Positions 8,710 to 18,317 are shown, numbered from the stretch's first letter. The stretch is 64,000 nucleotides of DNA from Vibrio sp. Isolate34 (GCF_022397915.1 NZ_JAKEUO010000004.1:124001-188000), one strand, 5' to 3'. The notes: generated from the letters alone by a model not told the origin. Numbers and translations: made by a program.

Positions 8710-10209
8710 TTAAATTGGGTTACGAATAAACGTCTCAGAATTTTGCTGTATGTAGTTCGCTTTTTTGAACAGCTTCTGAGAAGCTTTATTACATTCTAAT
8801 ACAGTTGCATGTAATGTCAGATCTGGATGGATAACATCAGCCATTTTTAATGCAGCAGTTGCGACTCCTAAACCGTAAGCTTCAGGAGCAACAAAGATTG
8901 ATACTAGATAATTCTTAGATTCAGTTTTATCTAATCGCAATACACCTAATTTTTTTCCTGTTGTCTTATCTTCAACAAGGTAAAAAAAGTCAGTGGTTTT
9001 GGCTAGCTTTCGCTTCATCCAGCTTTGGTGACCTTCCCATGTAGGAATATCAGTATTCAATGCAAATTCACGGGTCTTAGGGTGGCACTGCCAATCATAA
9101 ACTGTTTTGATATCCTCATGAGTTGCAAATACAAGCTGTAAATTCGAATGATCATTTGGTTCAATAAGCTGCTGAATTTCTAGGACTAACCTTCTGGTGC
9201 CTAGACCATCACACAATTTTAGATTCGACATAAATAGCTCATGCCATTGACTCATTGCCTGTTGATAGGTAACTAATAGCTGAGATTCAATATTTTCCAA
9301 AGACACTTTCATAATGGCTTTATGCATAAGTAATTGAGCGCAAATCGTTTTTTGGTTAGCGGCTAATGGTATTAATATGCTAGGTAGGCCAAGACAAGCT
9401 CGCTCCCAACTTGTCGTTCCTGGAGCTCCAATCGCTATATCATGTTTAAGCATTAAATCAGCCATATCGGCTTCAAAATCTTGATGCTGAACATTAGTGT
9501 GTAAGTCGCACCATGACTTAACCTGCTGATAATGTGGTGCTCTAGGGCTTAGCAACACCGTAAAATCAGCACAGACTTTACCAACAAGACTTTTCAATGA
9601 GTTTAAAGTTGCATTGGGGTTGTCTATTCCCCCCATAGATATGAGAACTTTAGGTCTAGTTTCAGGGAGTACCCGCATGTAAGCGAGCTCTCTCAATGAA
9701 GCAAACTTTGGGGCTAATATCGCATACTCACTTCCCACTAAAGCTCGAGCAGAACCTGAGTATTCAACAGGCTTACGTCCAAGGGTTTGATCGACAATTA
9801 AATCAGCATCATGCTCTCGAACCAAGTCATCAATAGCGACTAAAAAGCAGCTCATTGATTGCCTAACAAGCTGTTGCCACTTGTTGCTAATAGCATAATG
9901 ATCCGTTACCACTAAATCAGCACTGCCTACCATTTGGATAAAGTCTAGCGCATCCTCAAAACTTGGTCTTTGCAGCCAAGCCTCATAATCGGCATCATGC
10001 TTAGGCTCCTTAAGTTCCTTAGGCGGATTTAACTTTATTACCTGAAAGCCACGCTCTTCAATGTATGAGATCATGTCGCCTGGCTGTGGCAAACATGCAA
10101 AAAAGATTGTATGACCGAGGCTTTTCAATGCATCTGCAAGTACTAAACAGCGCATGATATGACCACTACCAACCCAAACTGAAGCATCCGCTCTAAAGAT
10201 AACTCTCAT
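8710..10209 (-). CDS. pseG: Fused PseG nucleotide-sugar hydrolase and PseH acetyltransferase
   Basis: 499 residues, with two enzymes of the pseudaminate pathway in one chain. Residues 1-~340 are PseG, a GT-B fold hydrolase that removes UDP from UDP-2,4-diacetamido-2,4,6-trideoxy-L-altropyranose. The general base His17 sits in GSGHIMRC, with VVTDHYAI, VDQTLGR, LISMGGIDNPN and GAPGTTSWERA further on. Residues ~356-499 are a GNAT N-acetyltransferase that fits PseH, with an acetyl-CoA loop around VAPEAYGLGVATAAL and C-terminal NKASQKLFKKANY. PseH acts one step before PseG. No separate pseH is in the operon, so the fused domain supplies that step. Gaps to pseF and pseI are 10 bases each, so this is one transcription unit. 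Confidence 0.92.
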   Translation of the reverse strand: MRVIFRADASVWVGSGHIMRCLVLADALKSLGHTIFFACLPQPGDMISYIEERGFQVIKLNPPKELKEPKHDADYEAWLQRPSFEDALDFIQMVGSADLVVTDHYAISNKWQQLVRQSMSCFLVAIDDLVREHDADLIVDQTLGRKPVEYSGSARALVGSEYAILAPKFASLRELAYMRVLPETRPKVLISMGGIDNPNATLNSLKSLVGKVCADFTVLLSPRAPHYQQVKSWCDLHTNVQHQDFEADMADLMLKHDIAIGAPGTTSWERACLGLPSILIPLAANQKTICAQLLMHKAIMKVSLENIESQLLVTYQQAMSQWHELFMSNLKLCDGLGTRRLVLEIQQLIEPNDHSNLQLVFATHEDIKTVYDWQCHPKTREFALNTDIPTWEGHQSWMKRKLAKTTDFFYLVEDKTTGKKLGVLRLDKTESKNYLVSIFVAPEAYGLGVATAALKMADVIHPDLTLHATVLECNKASQKLFKKANYIQQNSETFIRNPI

Positions 10210-10219
10210 AAAAACCTAA

Positions 10220-10903
10220 TTATTTTAAAACTGAGTATAATGCCTCAGCCAAATCCCAATCTTCATTAGTGTCAATATCTTGAACTCTACTTCTAGGTAA
10301 CAAAACGACACTAGAATGATGCGAGAATATTGCTTTTTTCTCTAAGAAAGAATCGGTCTTTCCCCAATAGAACTGACCAGCATCATGATAGGCTTCTTCT
10401 AGATCTTGAGAGCGGACTTGTTCATTTTCAGGAGAAAACATTGACACCTCTCCTCCTGATGAAATTTTGATCGCTCTTTGAATCGGAAATGGAAAAGTCG
10501 CGACACTAAAAACAAACTCAAATAAGCCTTTATTTAACTTATCAAAACCTTGTTTAAGATATTCCGGTTTTACAAAGGGAGCAGTCGCGTATAAACAACA
10601 AACCGCATCTACAGTCCAACCATTATCAATGCACCAAGTAATGGCGTGGTGCATCACATCCATTGTCGTTGCATAATCATCAGAGATGTTAGCAGGGCGT
10701 AAAAATGGTACTTCAGCACCATATTTCTTGGCTACCTCAGCTATCTCCGCATCATCAGTAGAGACAATAACCTTATCAAAACAATCCGAAACAAGTGCAG
10801 CTTCGATTGAGTAAGCGATCATAGGCTTGCCATGAAAGTGCTTTATATTTTTACGAGGAATACGCTTGCTGCCACCACGAGCAGGAATAATAGCAACGTT
10901 CAT
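10220..10903 (-). CDS. pseF: Pseudaminic acid cytidylyltransferase
   Basis: A 227-residue CMP-sugar synthetase that activates pseudaminic acid with CTP to CMP-pseudaminate, the donor for transfer. The nucleotide-binding N-terminus is IIPARGGSKRIPRKN (residues 5-19), followed by KVIVSTDDAEIAEVA, the RPANISDD segment and ATAPFVKPEYL. The C-terminal VQDIDTNEDWDLAEALY is also typical. Its ATG overlaps the pseC stop codon by one base. The choice of PseF over NeuA rests mainly on operon context. Confidence 0.93.
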   Translation of the reverse strand: MNVAIIPARGGSKRIPRKNIKHFHGKPMIAYSIEAALVSDCFDKVIVSTDDAEIAEVAKKYGAEVPFLRPANISDDYATTMDVMHHAITWCIDNGWTVDAVCCLYATAPFVKPEYLKQGFDKLNKGLFEFVFSVATFPFPIQRAIKISSGGEVSMFSPENEQVRSQDLEEAYHDAGQFYWGKTDSFLEKKAIFSHHSSVVLLPRSRVQDIDTNEDWDLAEALYSVLK

Positions 10904-12078
10904 TATTTACCTGTCAAAATTTCGGTTACTACACGAACAACGGTATTTTGTTGTTCTTCCGTCATACCGTGGAACATTGGCAGTGAGATTGCTTCCTGAT
11001 AATAGCGTTCTGACTCAGGGAAATCCCCTTCAGTAAAGCCCATAGCTTGGTAATATGGCTGAGTATGAACAGGAATGTAATGCAAATTAACACCGATACC
11101 ATTTTCACGCAGTGCATCAAAAACTTGTTTATGAGTTAATGATACCTCATCCAACTTCAAACGAATTACGAATAAATGTAGACCTGAGTACGTGTTTTCG
11201 AGTTGATAAGGAAGTACTAAAGGTAATTCAGATAACATTTGATTATAACGCTTAGACAACATATGCCGCGCTGCAACAAATTCATCAAGACGCTGCATTT
11301 GCGTGACACCCAATGCCGCTTGAAGTTCTGTCATGCGGTAGTTGAAACCTAAATCAACCTGTTGGTAGTACCAACCGCCATGAGAAACTTCCGTCATCAT
11401 TTCAGAGTCACGAGTGATGCCATGACTACGTAATAGAGCCATTTTATCAGCCAGTTCTTTCTGATTGGTTAACGCCGCCCCACCTTCCGCTGTTGTCACA
11501 ATTTTCACTGGGTGAAAACTGAAAACAGTAATATCAGAATATTCACCGTTACCAACGGGTTTGTCGTGATATTTACCACCAATAGCATGAGACGCATCTT
11601 CAATGACTTTAAAGCGGTACTCTTTCGCTAATTTAGCAATAGATTCCATATCACAAGGCTGACCACACAAATGAACAGGAACGACAACTTTTGGTAATTT
11701 TCCATTAGCTTTAGCTGCGATAAGCTTTTGCTCTAGCTTTTTAGGGCACATGTTGTAAGTTGCTGAATCAATATCAACGAAATCAACTTTAGCACCACAG
11801 TAAAGACCACAGTTTGCAGATGCGACAAAAGTCACTGGCGTTGTCCACAACCAGTCACCTTCGCCCAAATCTAAAGCGAGGCAAGCGATATGCAGAGCGG
11901 AGGTTGCACTATTCACTGCTAACGCATACTGAGCACCAGTATGTTCTGTTAAGGCTTTTTCAAACGCAGGAACTTGTGGGCCCTGAGTTAAAAAGTCAGA
12001 TTTAAGGACATCAATGACTTTATCAATGTCTTGCTGATTGATATCTTGCTTACCGTATGGAATCACTGTTCTACTCAC
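10903..12078 (-). CDS. pseC: UDP-4-amino-4,6-dideoxy-N-acetyl-L-altrosamine transaminase
   Basis: A 391-residue PLP enzyme of the DegT/DnrJ/EryC1 family. It aminates C4 of the keto sugar made by PseB, using glutamate. The N-terminus IPYGKQDINQQDIDKVIDVL is family-typical. The PLP lysine lies in FSFHPVKIVTTAEGG, preceded by VIEDASHAIGG. The start is a GTG at 12078 that overlaps the pseB stop in GTGA, so translation is probably coupled. Confidence 0.94.
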   Translation of the reverse strand: MSRTVIPYGKQDINQQDIDKVIDVLKSDFLTQGPQVPAFEKALTEHTGAQYALAVNSATSALHIACLALDLGEGDWLWTTPVTFVASANCGLYCGAKVDFVDIDSATYNMCPKKLEQKLIAAKANGKLPKVVVPVHLCGQPCDMESIAKLAKEYRFKVIEDASHAIGGKYHDKPVGNGEYSDITVFSFHPVKIVTTAEGGAALTNQKELADKMALLRSHGITRDSEMMTEVSHGGWYYQQVDLGFNYRMTELQAALGVTQMQRLDEFVAARHMLSKRYNQMLSELPLVLPYQLENTYSGLHLFVIRLKLDEVSLTHKQVFDALRENGIGVNLHYIPVHTQPYYQAMGFTEGDFPESERYYQEAISLPMFHGMTEEQQNTVVRVVTEILTGK

Positions 12079-13088
12079 ACTGTAAATTTAGGATCAACAT
12101 GTTCTTTAATTAGGTCACGTAGACCTTCAATCGTTTCCCACTCTGTATTAGTGCCTGAATTGTATTTAAAACCAAAAGGCACTTTTTCAGCCTTATGGTG
12201 ATTCATGTACTCATCTTCTGTGTATGTGAAAGAGACAGAAGGAAGGATCGCGTAATAACGACCTAAATCAATTGTATTGAGAGAATCAGTATCAGTAATC
12301 ATTTCTTCATGAAGTTTTTCACCAGGGCGGATACCAACTACTTTTGTTTCGATTCCTGGAGCAATCGCTTCTGCGATATCTAAGATTTTATATGATGGGA
12401 TTTTTGGTACGAATATCTCACCACCGAGATGGTTCTCTAGAGCGTACATCACCATATTCACGCCATCTTGAAGAGAAATATTAAAACGTGTCATCTCTTC
12501 GTGTGTAATTGGCAGCACACCTTCTTCTTTTTTCTGCATAAAGAATGGAATAACCGAACCACGAGAGCCCATCACATTGCCGTAACGTACGACACTGAAA
12601 CGAATGTCTTTAGATCCTTTAATATTGTTCGCAGCGGCAAAAAGCTTATCTGAAGCGAGTTTTGTAGCGCCATATAAATTAATTGGTGCACATGCTTTAT
12701 CAGTCGAGAGGGCAACGACATCTTTTACACCACACGCAAGAGCCGCACTAATCACATTCTCTGCGCCATCAATATTGGTGCGAATACATTCCGTTGGGTT
12801 GTACTCAGCAGTATCAACTTGTTTGATCGCAGCGGCGTGGATAATAACATCAACATCTTCACACGCTTGAATCATACGGTTACGATCACGAACATCGCCG
12901 ATAAAGAAGCGTAATTGTGGAAAATCCTTGTGAGGATATTGCTGCTTGATTTCAAACTGCTTCAGTTCATCACGAGAAAAGATAATGATCTTCTTTACGT
13001 CTTGGTATCGTTCAAGAATTGTTTTGATAAATTGCTTACCAAACGACCCTGTGCCACCTGTAATTAATACTGTCTTGTTATTTAGCAT
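12075..13088 (-). CDS. pseB: UDP-N-acetylglucosamine 4,6-dehydratase (inverting)
   Basis: A 337-residue short-chain dehydrogenase that starts pseudaminate synthesis by dehydrating UDP-GlcNAc and inverting C5. The NADP loop is TGGTGSFGKQF (residues 10-20). The catalytic region has LSTDKACAPINLYGATK, and the inverting-dehydratase signature RYGNVMGSRGSVIPFF is present. The length matches soluble PseB/FlaA1 rather than the long membrane-bound retaining enzymes. It is the first pse gene; 79 bases separate it from the upstream glycosyltransferase, enough for an internal promoter. Confidence 0.95.
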   Translation of the reverse strand: MLNNKTVLITGGTGSFGKQFIKTILERYQDVKKIIIFSRDELKQFEIKQQYPHKDFPQLRFFIGDVRDRNRMIQACEDVDVIIHAAAIKQVDTAEYNPTECIRTNIDGAENVISAALACGVKDVVALSTDKACAPINLYGATKLASDKLFAAANNIKGSKDIRFSVVRYGNVMGSRGSVIPFFMQKKEEGVLPITHEEMTRFNISLQDGVNMVMYALENHLGGEIFVPKIPSYKILDIAEAIAPGIETKVVGIRPGEKLHEEMITDTDSLNTIDLGRYYAILPSVSFTYTEDEYMNHHKAEKVPFGFKYNSGTNTEWETIEGLRDLIKEHVDPKFTV

Positions 13089-13167
13089 ACTGAACTACTC
13101 TAATATATTTCTATTTCTCTAAGTTTTAAACTTAGGTGCTTGAATTCCAAATTGATATCTAGCTACT

Positions 13168-14247
13168 TTAACTGGCTAGCAACTTCTCAAAAAATTCCAG
13201 GTGCTTCTTCACTGTCACTCGGGAACTAAAGCTTTCATCTAGGCGCTTCTTAGCCGCTTCACTCATGGCTGTGCACTTGGCCTTGTCTTGTGCGAGCTTG
13301 TCCATAGCCTCACCCAGCGCTTTTGCGTCTCCCGTAGGGACGATATAGCCAGTCTCGCCATCGACAACGAGTTCAGGAGCGCCCCCAGTAGTTGTCACTA
13401 CTGAGGTTGTGCCATTTGCCATCGCTTCGACAATCGTGCGTGGTAGCCCTTCTCCGCTGATCGATGGCTGAACTTGAAAGTCAGCCATACACATAATTGA
13501 AGGGATATCGGTCCGGTGACCTATGTAATGAATTCGCTCACTCATAGGGCTAGCTTTCATCTCATCAAAGTGAGGCTCATAACCACTACCAGCTAAAATC
13601 AGGTGGAAGTTGGGGGCCGAAATGTATTTGGTCGCTTCAAGCAAAACGGAAATACCTTTACTTGGCCTTACGTGCGCTGCAGTAATCGCAACAACATCCT
13701 CTTCACTCAAACCAAATTCAGAACGCTCAGTTGGTGGTACCTTGTACCAATCCAATTCATGCCCTTTGTATATGGTAACAACGTTATCTTTGTTCTTCCA
13801 AACACGCTTCACTACATCCTGTCGCACTGCTTCAGACACACACACAATACCGTCTACACGAGGATGGAGCTGAGTTAGGTAAGCGCTTGGGTCATGTCGA
13901 TACAGCCCACCAGTTGTACCTCGATAAACGACCAACTTAACGTCAAAACCAATACACGCAAACGCTGCATTGGGGATTGTCTTAGAGTTAAAAGCATAGC
14001 AGATGTCGTAATTATGCGTTCTTAACTCATGACGGATCTTTTTAATTGTATCAAAACAAATTTTACGCTTTGGGTAACCATCGACTACTCGGATACCGTG
14101 CTCTTCTAGCTTAGATACGTGCTCAGATTCTCCCTGAGTCATAATCGTCACTTGATGCCCTTGACGAGCTAGCTCGATAAAAATCGCAGCTTCTGGACGC
14201 AAACTGTTCCATGCATGTAAGTAAGAAGCACAAACTAAAATCTTCAT
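13168..14247 (-). CDS. Glycosyltransferase family 4
   Basis: 359 residues, GT-B fold. The N-terminal acceptor domain starts MKILVCASYLHAWNSLRPEA. The C-terminal donor domain holds the GT4 landmarks: AHVRPSKGISVLLEA, LAGSGYE, and the E-x7-E motif in GEGLPRTIVEAMANG, followed by GGAPELVVDGETGYIVP. It probably adds a core or outer-core sugar in the cytosol; substrate unknown. It lies between the waaE-like gene and pseB on the same strand, 19 bases after the former. Confidence 0.85.
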   Translation of the reverse strand: MKILVCASYLHAWNSLRPEAAIFIELARQGHQVTIMTQGESEHVSKLEEHGIRVVDGYPKRKICFDTIKKIRHELRTHNYDICYAFNSKTIPNAAFACIGFDVKLVVYRGTTGGLYRHDPSAYLTQLHPRVDGIVCVSEAVRQDVVKRVWKNKDNVVTIYKGHELDWYKVPPTERSEFGLSEEDVVAITAAHVRPSKGISVLLEATKYISAPNFHLILAGSGYEPHFDEMKASPMSERIHYIGHRTDIPSIMCMADFQVQPSISGEGLPRTIVEAMANGTTSVVTTTGGAPELVVDGETGYIVPTGDAKALGEAMDKLAQDKAKCTAMSEAAKKRLDESFSSRVTVKKHLEFFEKLLAS

Positions 14248-14266
14248 CTATCGGTTCCTATTTGGC

Positions 14267-15049
14267 TTAATCTGTTGAACGGTCTTCTGAGCGATTTTCA
14301 AGAATCCACAAACCGACATATTTATTGAAATTCACTTGAGCGTAAGTCATCGCCATAATGAAGCCGACACTGCCATCCATAAAGCCACGGCGGATAATAT
14401 AGACTAAGAAGAACGTCCATATAGCTCGTAGTAGAGCGAGGAATAAGCCGTATGATTTCTTACCTTTACGATGGTATTTTTGAGAACCAAGCCAAGCATA
14501 TTGCGCCGCTTTATCTAAACCATGACCATAATCACGATGCGTGTAATGAAGAAGAAAACCCTTCAATATCCCTGTAGAACCTTGCTCTGGAACGACCGTC
14601 TCATGAACTTCATCAAGCGTATAACGAGAACCTTCTCTCTTAAACAGTCTTAATACTGCACGCGCACTGCGGCCATGTTTTAGAGTCGTGCCATAAAGCG
14701 TCACTCCCCAAGGCAGTTTGTACGCAGTGTGTTTGATTTGATCTTGTTTTAATAGTTCAACAAGAGCGTCGCTCATCTCTTTATCGAGAGCTTCGTCAGC
14801 ATCAATTGATAGCACCCAATCACATGTCGCTTTATCTAGCGCTCGCTGTTTTTGCTTACCAAAGCCAGGCCAATCTGTGATTGTCACGTTATCTGTATAT
14901 TTTTGGCATATTTCAACGGTTGCATCTGTTGAGCCACTGTCTAAAACAATCAGTTCATCGGCAATATCAACAACAGATTTAAGGCAAGTTTCAATTCGGT
15001 CTTCTTCATTCTTGGTAATAACAATGACAGACAGGGTATGTTTTCTCAT
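14267..15049 (-). CDS. waaE: Glycosyltransferase family 2, WaaE/KdtX-like LPS core transferase
   Basis: 260 residues with a GT-A domain: LSVIVITKNEEDRI, ELIVLDSGSTDAT, the WaaE-like segment DWPGFGKQKQRALDKA, and DxD-type DADEAL. It continues YKLPWGVTLYGTTLKHG and a C-terminal hydrophobic stretch (ALLRAIWTFFLVYIIRRGF). WaaE proteins add glucose to inner-core heptose in Klebsiella and Serratia, and the family is common beside kdtA/waaA and coaD, as here. The exact sugar is inferred from family only. Confidence 0.85.
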   Translation of the reverse strand: MRKHTLSVIVITKNEEDRIETCLKSVVDIADELIVLDSGSTDATVEICQKYTDNVTITDWPGFGKQKQRALDKATCDWVLSIDADEALDKEMSDALVELLKQDQIKHTAYKLPWGVTLYGTTLKHGRSARAVLRLFKREGSRYTLDEVHETVVPEQGSTGILKGFLLHYTHRDYGHGLDKAAQYAWLGSQKYHRKGKKSYGLFLALLRAIWTFFLVYIIRRGFMDGSVGFIMAMTYAQVNFNKYVGLWILENRSEDRSTD

Positions 15050-15058
15050 TATTCAGCC

Positions 15059-16114
15059 CTAGAATTTCCAATAGTTTAATGATTTACGGATTTTAAAGTT
15101 ACGAATCCAATTTTTTGGCTTGTTATCTTGCCAGCCGCTTTCTAGCACATCAGTAATAGCACTCAGAACTCTCGCTGAGGATTGCCCATCTAAATATGGT
15201 GTTATTGACGGTCCGTAATGAGCGATAGCGTTATCTCTTTCTTCATCAGGTCGCATTGCTTGCTTAATTGCTGACTCTAATTGCTCGGCTTGAGTAATGT
15301 TAATAAAGCTTGCTTGAGGGTCTCGATTATTTACCGTGACAACAGGCTTATTGAGCAACAAGAATTCCTGAAATATCGATGAGTTGTCACACACCATAAC
15401 ATCAGCACGATGTTGCATTTCAATCACTCGATCATTATCGAAAAAGAGAAGGTTATCCCCTTCCAGTGCTTGATATTTCGCTCTCGTCTCTTGATTCATT
15501 TTCGGATGAAGAGTCACTAACCATTGCCACTGACTCAGTTGACTGAGGCGCTTAAGCTCTTCATAAACCAACTCTGCACACGATAAGCTTGGCGAAAAAG
15601 TGGAAGCGAACAGAATTTGAGGTCTCTCATGACGGTTCTCACTAGCTTGATAATTAAACAAGCTATCGAGCTTCAGCCACCCGGTCTCTTTAACTTGAAA
15701 ATAGCCGCGCTGCTTAGCTAGCGGCTCAAGCGAGCTTGTTCTTTCATGGCCTTCGGTGCAATACAAATCAAATAGACCACGTTCAGGGTATAAGTTCCCT
15801 CGTTTACTCTCATTCAAACCATGAAATACTTGCACCTTCAACCCAGGGATAAACGCAGGAACGCGATCCCCCGGCACTAAAACAGCCGAAGGATTATAGG
15901 CAATAGCTTCTGTCAAAGAGACGCTCTTCTCTTGCTCTAATAAAAGATGTTCGGAAGCGTCTTCACCAACGAGCAACCACTTAACCTCATGGCCAAGTTG
16001 CTTCGCGTAGTTATAAAATGGACGAAGGATAGCAAATGAATAGTTTTGCTCGACATAGAGCAAGAAACGATAGGATTGATCGGTTTGCATAAGCGATGAG
16101 ATAGAGTTCACCAT
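15059..16114 (-). CDS. CDP-glycerol glycerophosphotransferase-like GT-B protein
   Basis: About 351 residues. The second half matches the Glyphos_transf family: LHPKMNQETRAKY, then MVCDNSSIFQEFLLLNKPVVTVNN, with HP and DxSS-type motifs for nucleotide and phosphate contacts. The N-terminal half (LLYVEQNYSFAILRPFYNYA) is the acceptor domain. Related proteins in Vibrio LPS clusters are annotated as CDP-glycerol transferases, but real substrates are mostly unknown. I prefer the ATG at 16114 (MVNSISS); a TTG at 16132 extends the frame by six codons. It is divergent from waaA and leads the minus-strand run through the pse operon. Confidence 0.75.
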   Translation of the reverse strand: MVNSISSLMQTDQSYRFLLYVEQNYSFAILRPFYNYAKQLGHEVKWLLVGEDASEHLLLEQEKSVSLTEAIAYNPSAVLVPGDRVPAFIPGLKVQVFHGLNESKRGNLYPERGLFDLYCTEGHERTSSLEPLAKQRGYFQVKETGWLKLDSLFNYQASENRHERPQILFASTFSPSLSCAELVYEELKRLSQLSQWQWLVTLHPKMNQETRAKYQALEGDNLLFFDNDRVIEMQHRADVMVCDNSSIFQEFLLLNKPVVTVNNRDPQASFINITQAEQLESAIKQAMRPDEERDNAIAHYGPSITPYLDGQSSARVLSAITDVLESGWQDNKPKNWIRNFKIRKSLNYWKF

Positions 16115-16222
16115 TTCCGTTTGAAAGCGCAACTAAGCATTTAATTATAACGCTCTTTACTTTCGAGATTGAAGAAAATACTCTTCTGATTACTGATTTT
16201 ACCCTCTGGTGTCACTGTTCTT

Positions 16223-17485
16223 ATGCTTATACGACTTATATACACTCTTATATTGTCATTGGCCTCTCCACTGTTCCTCTATGGGCTTTATAAGAGCAAA
16301 CCTGGAAAGCCAAGTTTCGGTAAGCGCTGGAAAGAACATTTCGGTATGACGCCGCAAATTCAAGGTAAGAATCCTATCTGGATTCACGCAGTATCGGTGG
16401 GTGAATCGATTGCCGCCGTACCGATCATCAAGCAACTGAAGCAGCGAGACCCAAATCAAGCCATCATTGTTACCACGACAACCAGCACGGGTGCTGAGCA
16501 GATAGACAAGCTTGGTGATTTAGTCGAGCACCGCTACATGCCGATTGATTTCTCTTGGTGTTTACGAGGCTTCCTTAAATCAGTAAAACCAAAACAGATG
16601 TTGATTATGGAAACAGAACTGTGGCCAAACACGCTGCATTGCGTCGCGAACGCTGGGATTCCTATTTCAGTACTCAACGCTCGCCTATCTGAACGCTCGT
16701 GCCAGCGCTACGCCAAATTCCAACCCGTGTTTAACCTTCTAGCGAAAAACCTTTCTCAAGTGCTCTGCCAATACCCTAGTGATGCGGAACGTTTTGTAAG
16801 GTTGGGATTAGATAAAACATCTGTGCATGTAACGGGCTCAATCAAGTTTGATATTGAAGTTTCAGCTGAACAAGTATCAAAAGGCAAAGCGTTACGTGAA
16901 CAAATTGGCTTTGAACGCTGTGTGTGGATAGCAGCCAGCACTCATCAAGGCGAAGATGAAATTGTCTTAGACGCTCATAAACAGCTCCTTAAAGACAATC
17001 CGAATACCTTGCTGATGATTGTGCCTCGTCATCCTGAGCGATTTAATCAAGTGTCTGAGCTAGCTCAAGATCACGGCTTCAAGACTATCACTCGAACGAG
17101 TCAGCAAGCCATCACCTCTAATATTGAAGTTTATATTGCGGATACGATGGGAGAAATGTTGGTATTACTCGGCGGATCTGATGTGTGCTTTATGGGAGGA
17201 AGCCTTGTGGGCGATAAAGTGGGTGGCCACAATCTTCTAGAGCCTGCGGCACTGCAGTTACCTTTACTCAATGGTCCTAGCTACTTTAACTTCAGCGAGA
17301 TCACAGACAAACTGCTGGAAGCCAATGCCGTGGTTATTTGTCAAGATAGCAGTGACATTGCAAGCCAACTCAGAGAGCTGTTCACCCAACCTGACTTGCG
17401 TAAAAAAAGAGGCTTAGCGGCTTATCAAGTGGTTGAGCAGAACCGAGGGGCGTTGGATAAAACCTTGGCATACATTCTTAATTAA
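16223..17485 (+). CDS. waaA: 3-deoxy-D-manno-octulosonic acid (Kdo) transferase
   Basis: A 420-residue GT30 enzyme, membrane-anchored by an N-terminal hydrophobic helix (residues ~1-20), that transfers Kdo from CMP-Kdo to lipid IVA. Landmarks are WIHAVSVGESIAAVP, the METELWPN motif, ARLSERS and the C-terminal GGSLVGDKVGGHNLLEPAA. The adjacent opposing gene is a Kdo kinase. Organisms that have kdkA normally carry a single phosphorylated Kdo, so this WaaA is probably monofunctional, as in other Vibrio and Haemophilus. Confidence 0.96.
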   Translation: MLIRLIYTLILSLASPLFLYGLYKSKPGKPSFGKRWKEHFGMTPQIQGKNPIWIHAVSVGESIAAVPIIKQLKQRDPNQAIIVTTTTSTGAEQIDKLGDLVEHRYMPIDFSWCLRGFLKSVKPKQMLIMETELWPNTLHCVANAGIPISVLNARLSERSCQRYAKFQPVFNLLAKNLSQVLCQYPSDAERFVRLGLDKTSVHVTGSIKFDIEVSAEQVSKGKALREQIGFERCVWIAASTHQGEDEIVLDAHKQLLKDNPNTLLMIVPRHPERFNQVSELAQDHGFKTITRTSQQAITSNIEVYIADTMGEMLVLLGGSDVCFMGGSLVGDKVGGHNLLEPAALQLPLLNGPSYFNFSEITDKLLEANAVVICQDSSDIASQLRELFTQPDLRKKRGLAAYQVVEQNRGALDKTLAYILN

Positions 17486-17507
17486 TGGCCTTCTTAGCTA
17501 ACAGCAA

Positions 17508-18221
17508 CTAACCTTGGTAGCCTTGCAATAACGGTTCCCAATCCTGCTCTTGCCATTGAATCTGGCGCTTGTTGACTTCTTTTAAGAACGAGCGCTTTAA
17601 GCGATTCAAGTTGCCCTCTTTCCAGTCATCACCCGCTTGATGACCACACTTGTCAAAGTCAATAATCCACACCTTTTGCGAATCATCAAGCAGGATATTA
17701 TGAATGTTGAGATCAGTGTGATTCACCCCGGCATCATGCATCTTGCGTACCTCTTGGCCAATTCGACGATAAACATCCGCATCTATCGGGCCATTCATCA
17801 AGACATCAACCAGATCTTTGGCATTGGGAATTCGTTCAGACATTAAGTCCGCTCGATAAAGTAGTCCGCTTTTAATGGCTCTAGCAGCAATGGGCTTCGG
17901 TACATTCACACCTGCATTTGCCAATGCCTTGAGAACATTAAGCTCCATCGCACAGCGCGTGCTTTCCCAATCAGAGAAACGATATTGGTCTTCGACTAGC
18001 TTCCCAAACAATCCGCCACGGCGATAATGGCGCAATGCGGCCTGTATTCCATCAAGCTGAATGAACCATGTGGTACCGCGTCCTTGAGCACTCCCTGAAA
18101 TAGCCTCACGTTGCTGCCAATATTCAACCTCAAAGATCTGAACCATCTCATCCTCCGGCACCTGAGCCAAAAGTTGAGAGTCATACCAAATTGTTTGGTT
18201 CTTGGTGTTAATCGTTTCCAT
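17508..18221 (-). CDS. kdkA: 3-deoxy-D-manno-octulosonic acid kinase
   Basis: A 237-residue eukaryotic-type kinase fold that phosphorylates the 4-OH of the Kdo on lipid IVA, replacing the second Kdo as a negative charge. It contains GRGTTWFIQLDGIQAALRHY, RRGGLFGKL and the catalytic loop HTDLNIHNILLDDS, followed by the metal-binding IIDFDK. Length and motifs match KdkA of Haemophilus and Vibrio. It converges on waaA with 22 bases between them and is divergent from the GT9 gene. Confidence 0.95.
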   Translation of the reverse strand: METINTKNQTIWYDSQLLAQVPEDEMVQIFEVEYWQQREAISGSAQGRGTTWFIQLDGIQAALRHYRRGGLFGKLVEDQYRFSDWESTRCAMELNVLKALANAGVNVPKPIAARAIKSGLLYRADLMSERIPNAKDLVDVLMNGPIDADVYRRIGQEVRKMHDAGVNHTDLNIHNILLDDSQKVWIIDFDKCGHQAGDDWKEGNLNRLKRSFLKEVNKRQIQWQEQDWEPLLQGYQG

Positions 18222-18317
18222 CTATGAGGCCTTTAGGTCGCTTTTCGTCATTGCTATTTTACAACTAATGCGAGTATCTGCATAATTCTGATGTTATTCA
18301 CTTTTTTCGGGCACTTT

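Noticed and set aside
13113..13129. CTAAGTTT/AAACTTAG palindrome between pseB and the GT4 gene as a terminator
   Set aside because: It is AT-rich, has almost no loop and no T-run; at most a weak binding or processing site.
2404..16222. JUMPstart/ops element for RfaH control of the LPS genes
   Set aside because: I found no GGCGGTAGCGT-type sequence in the spacers of this region.
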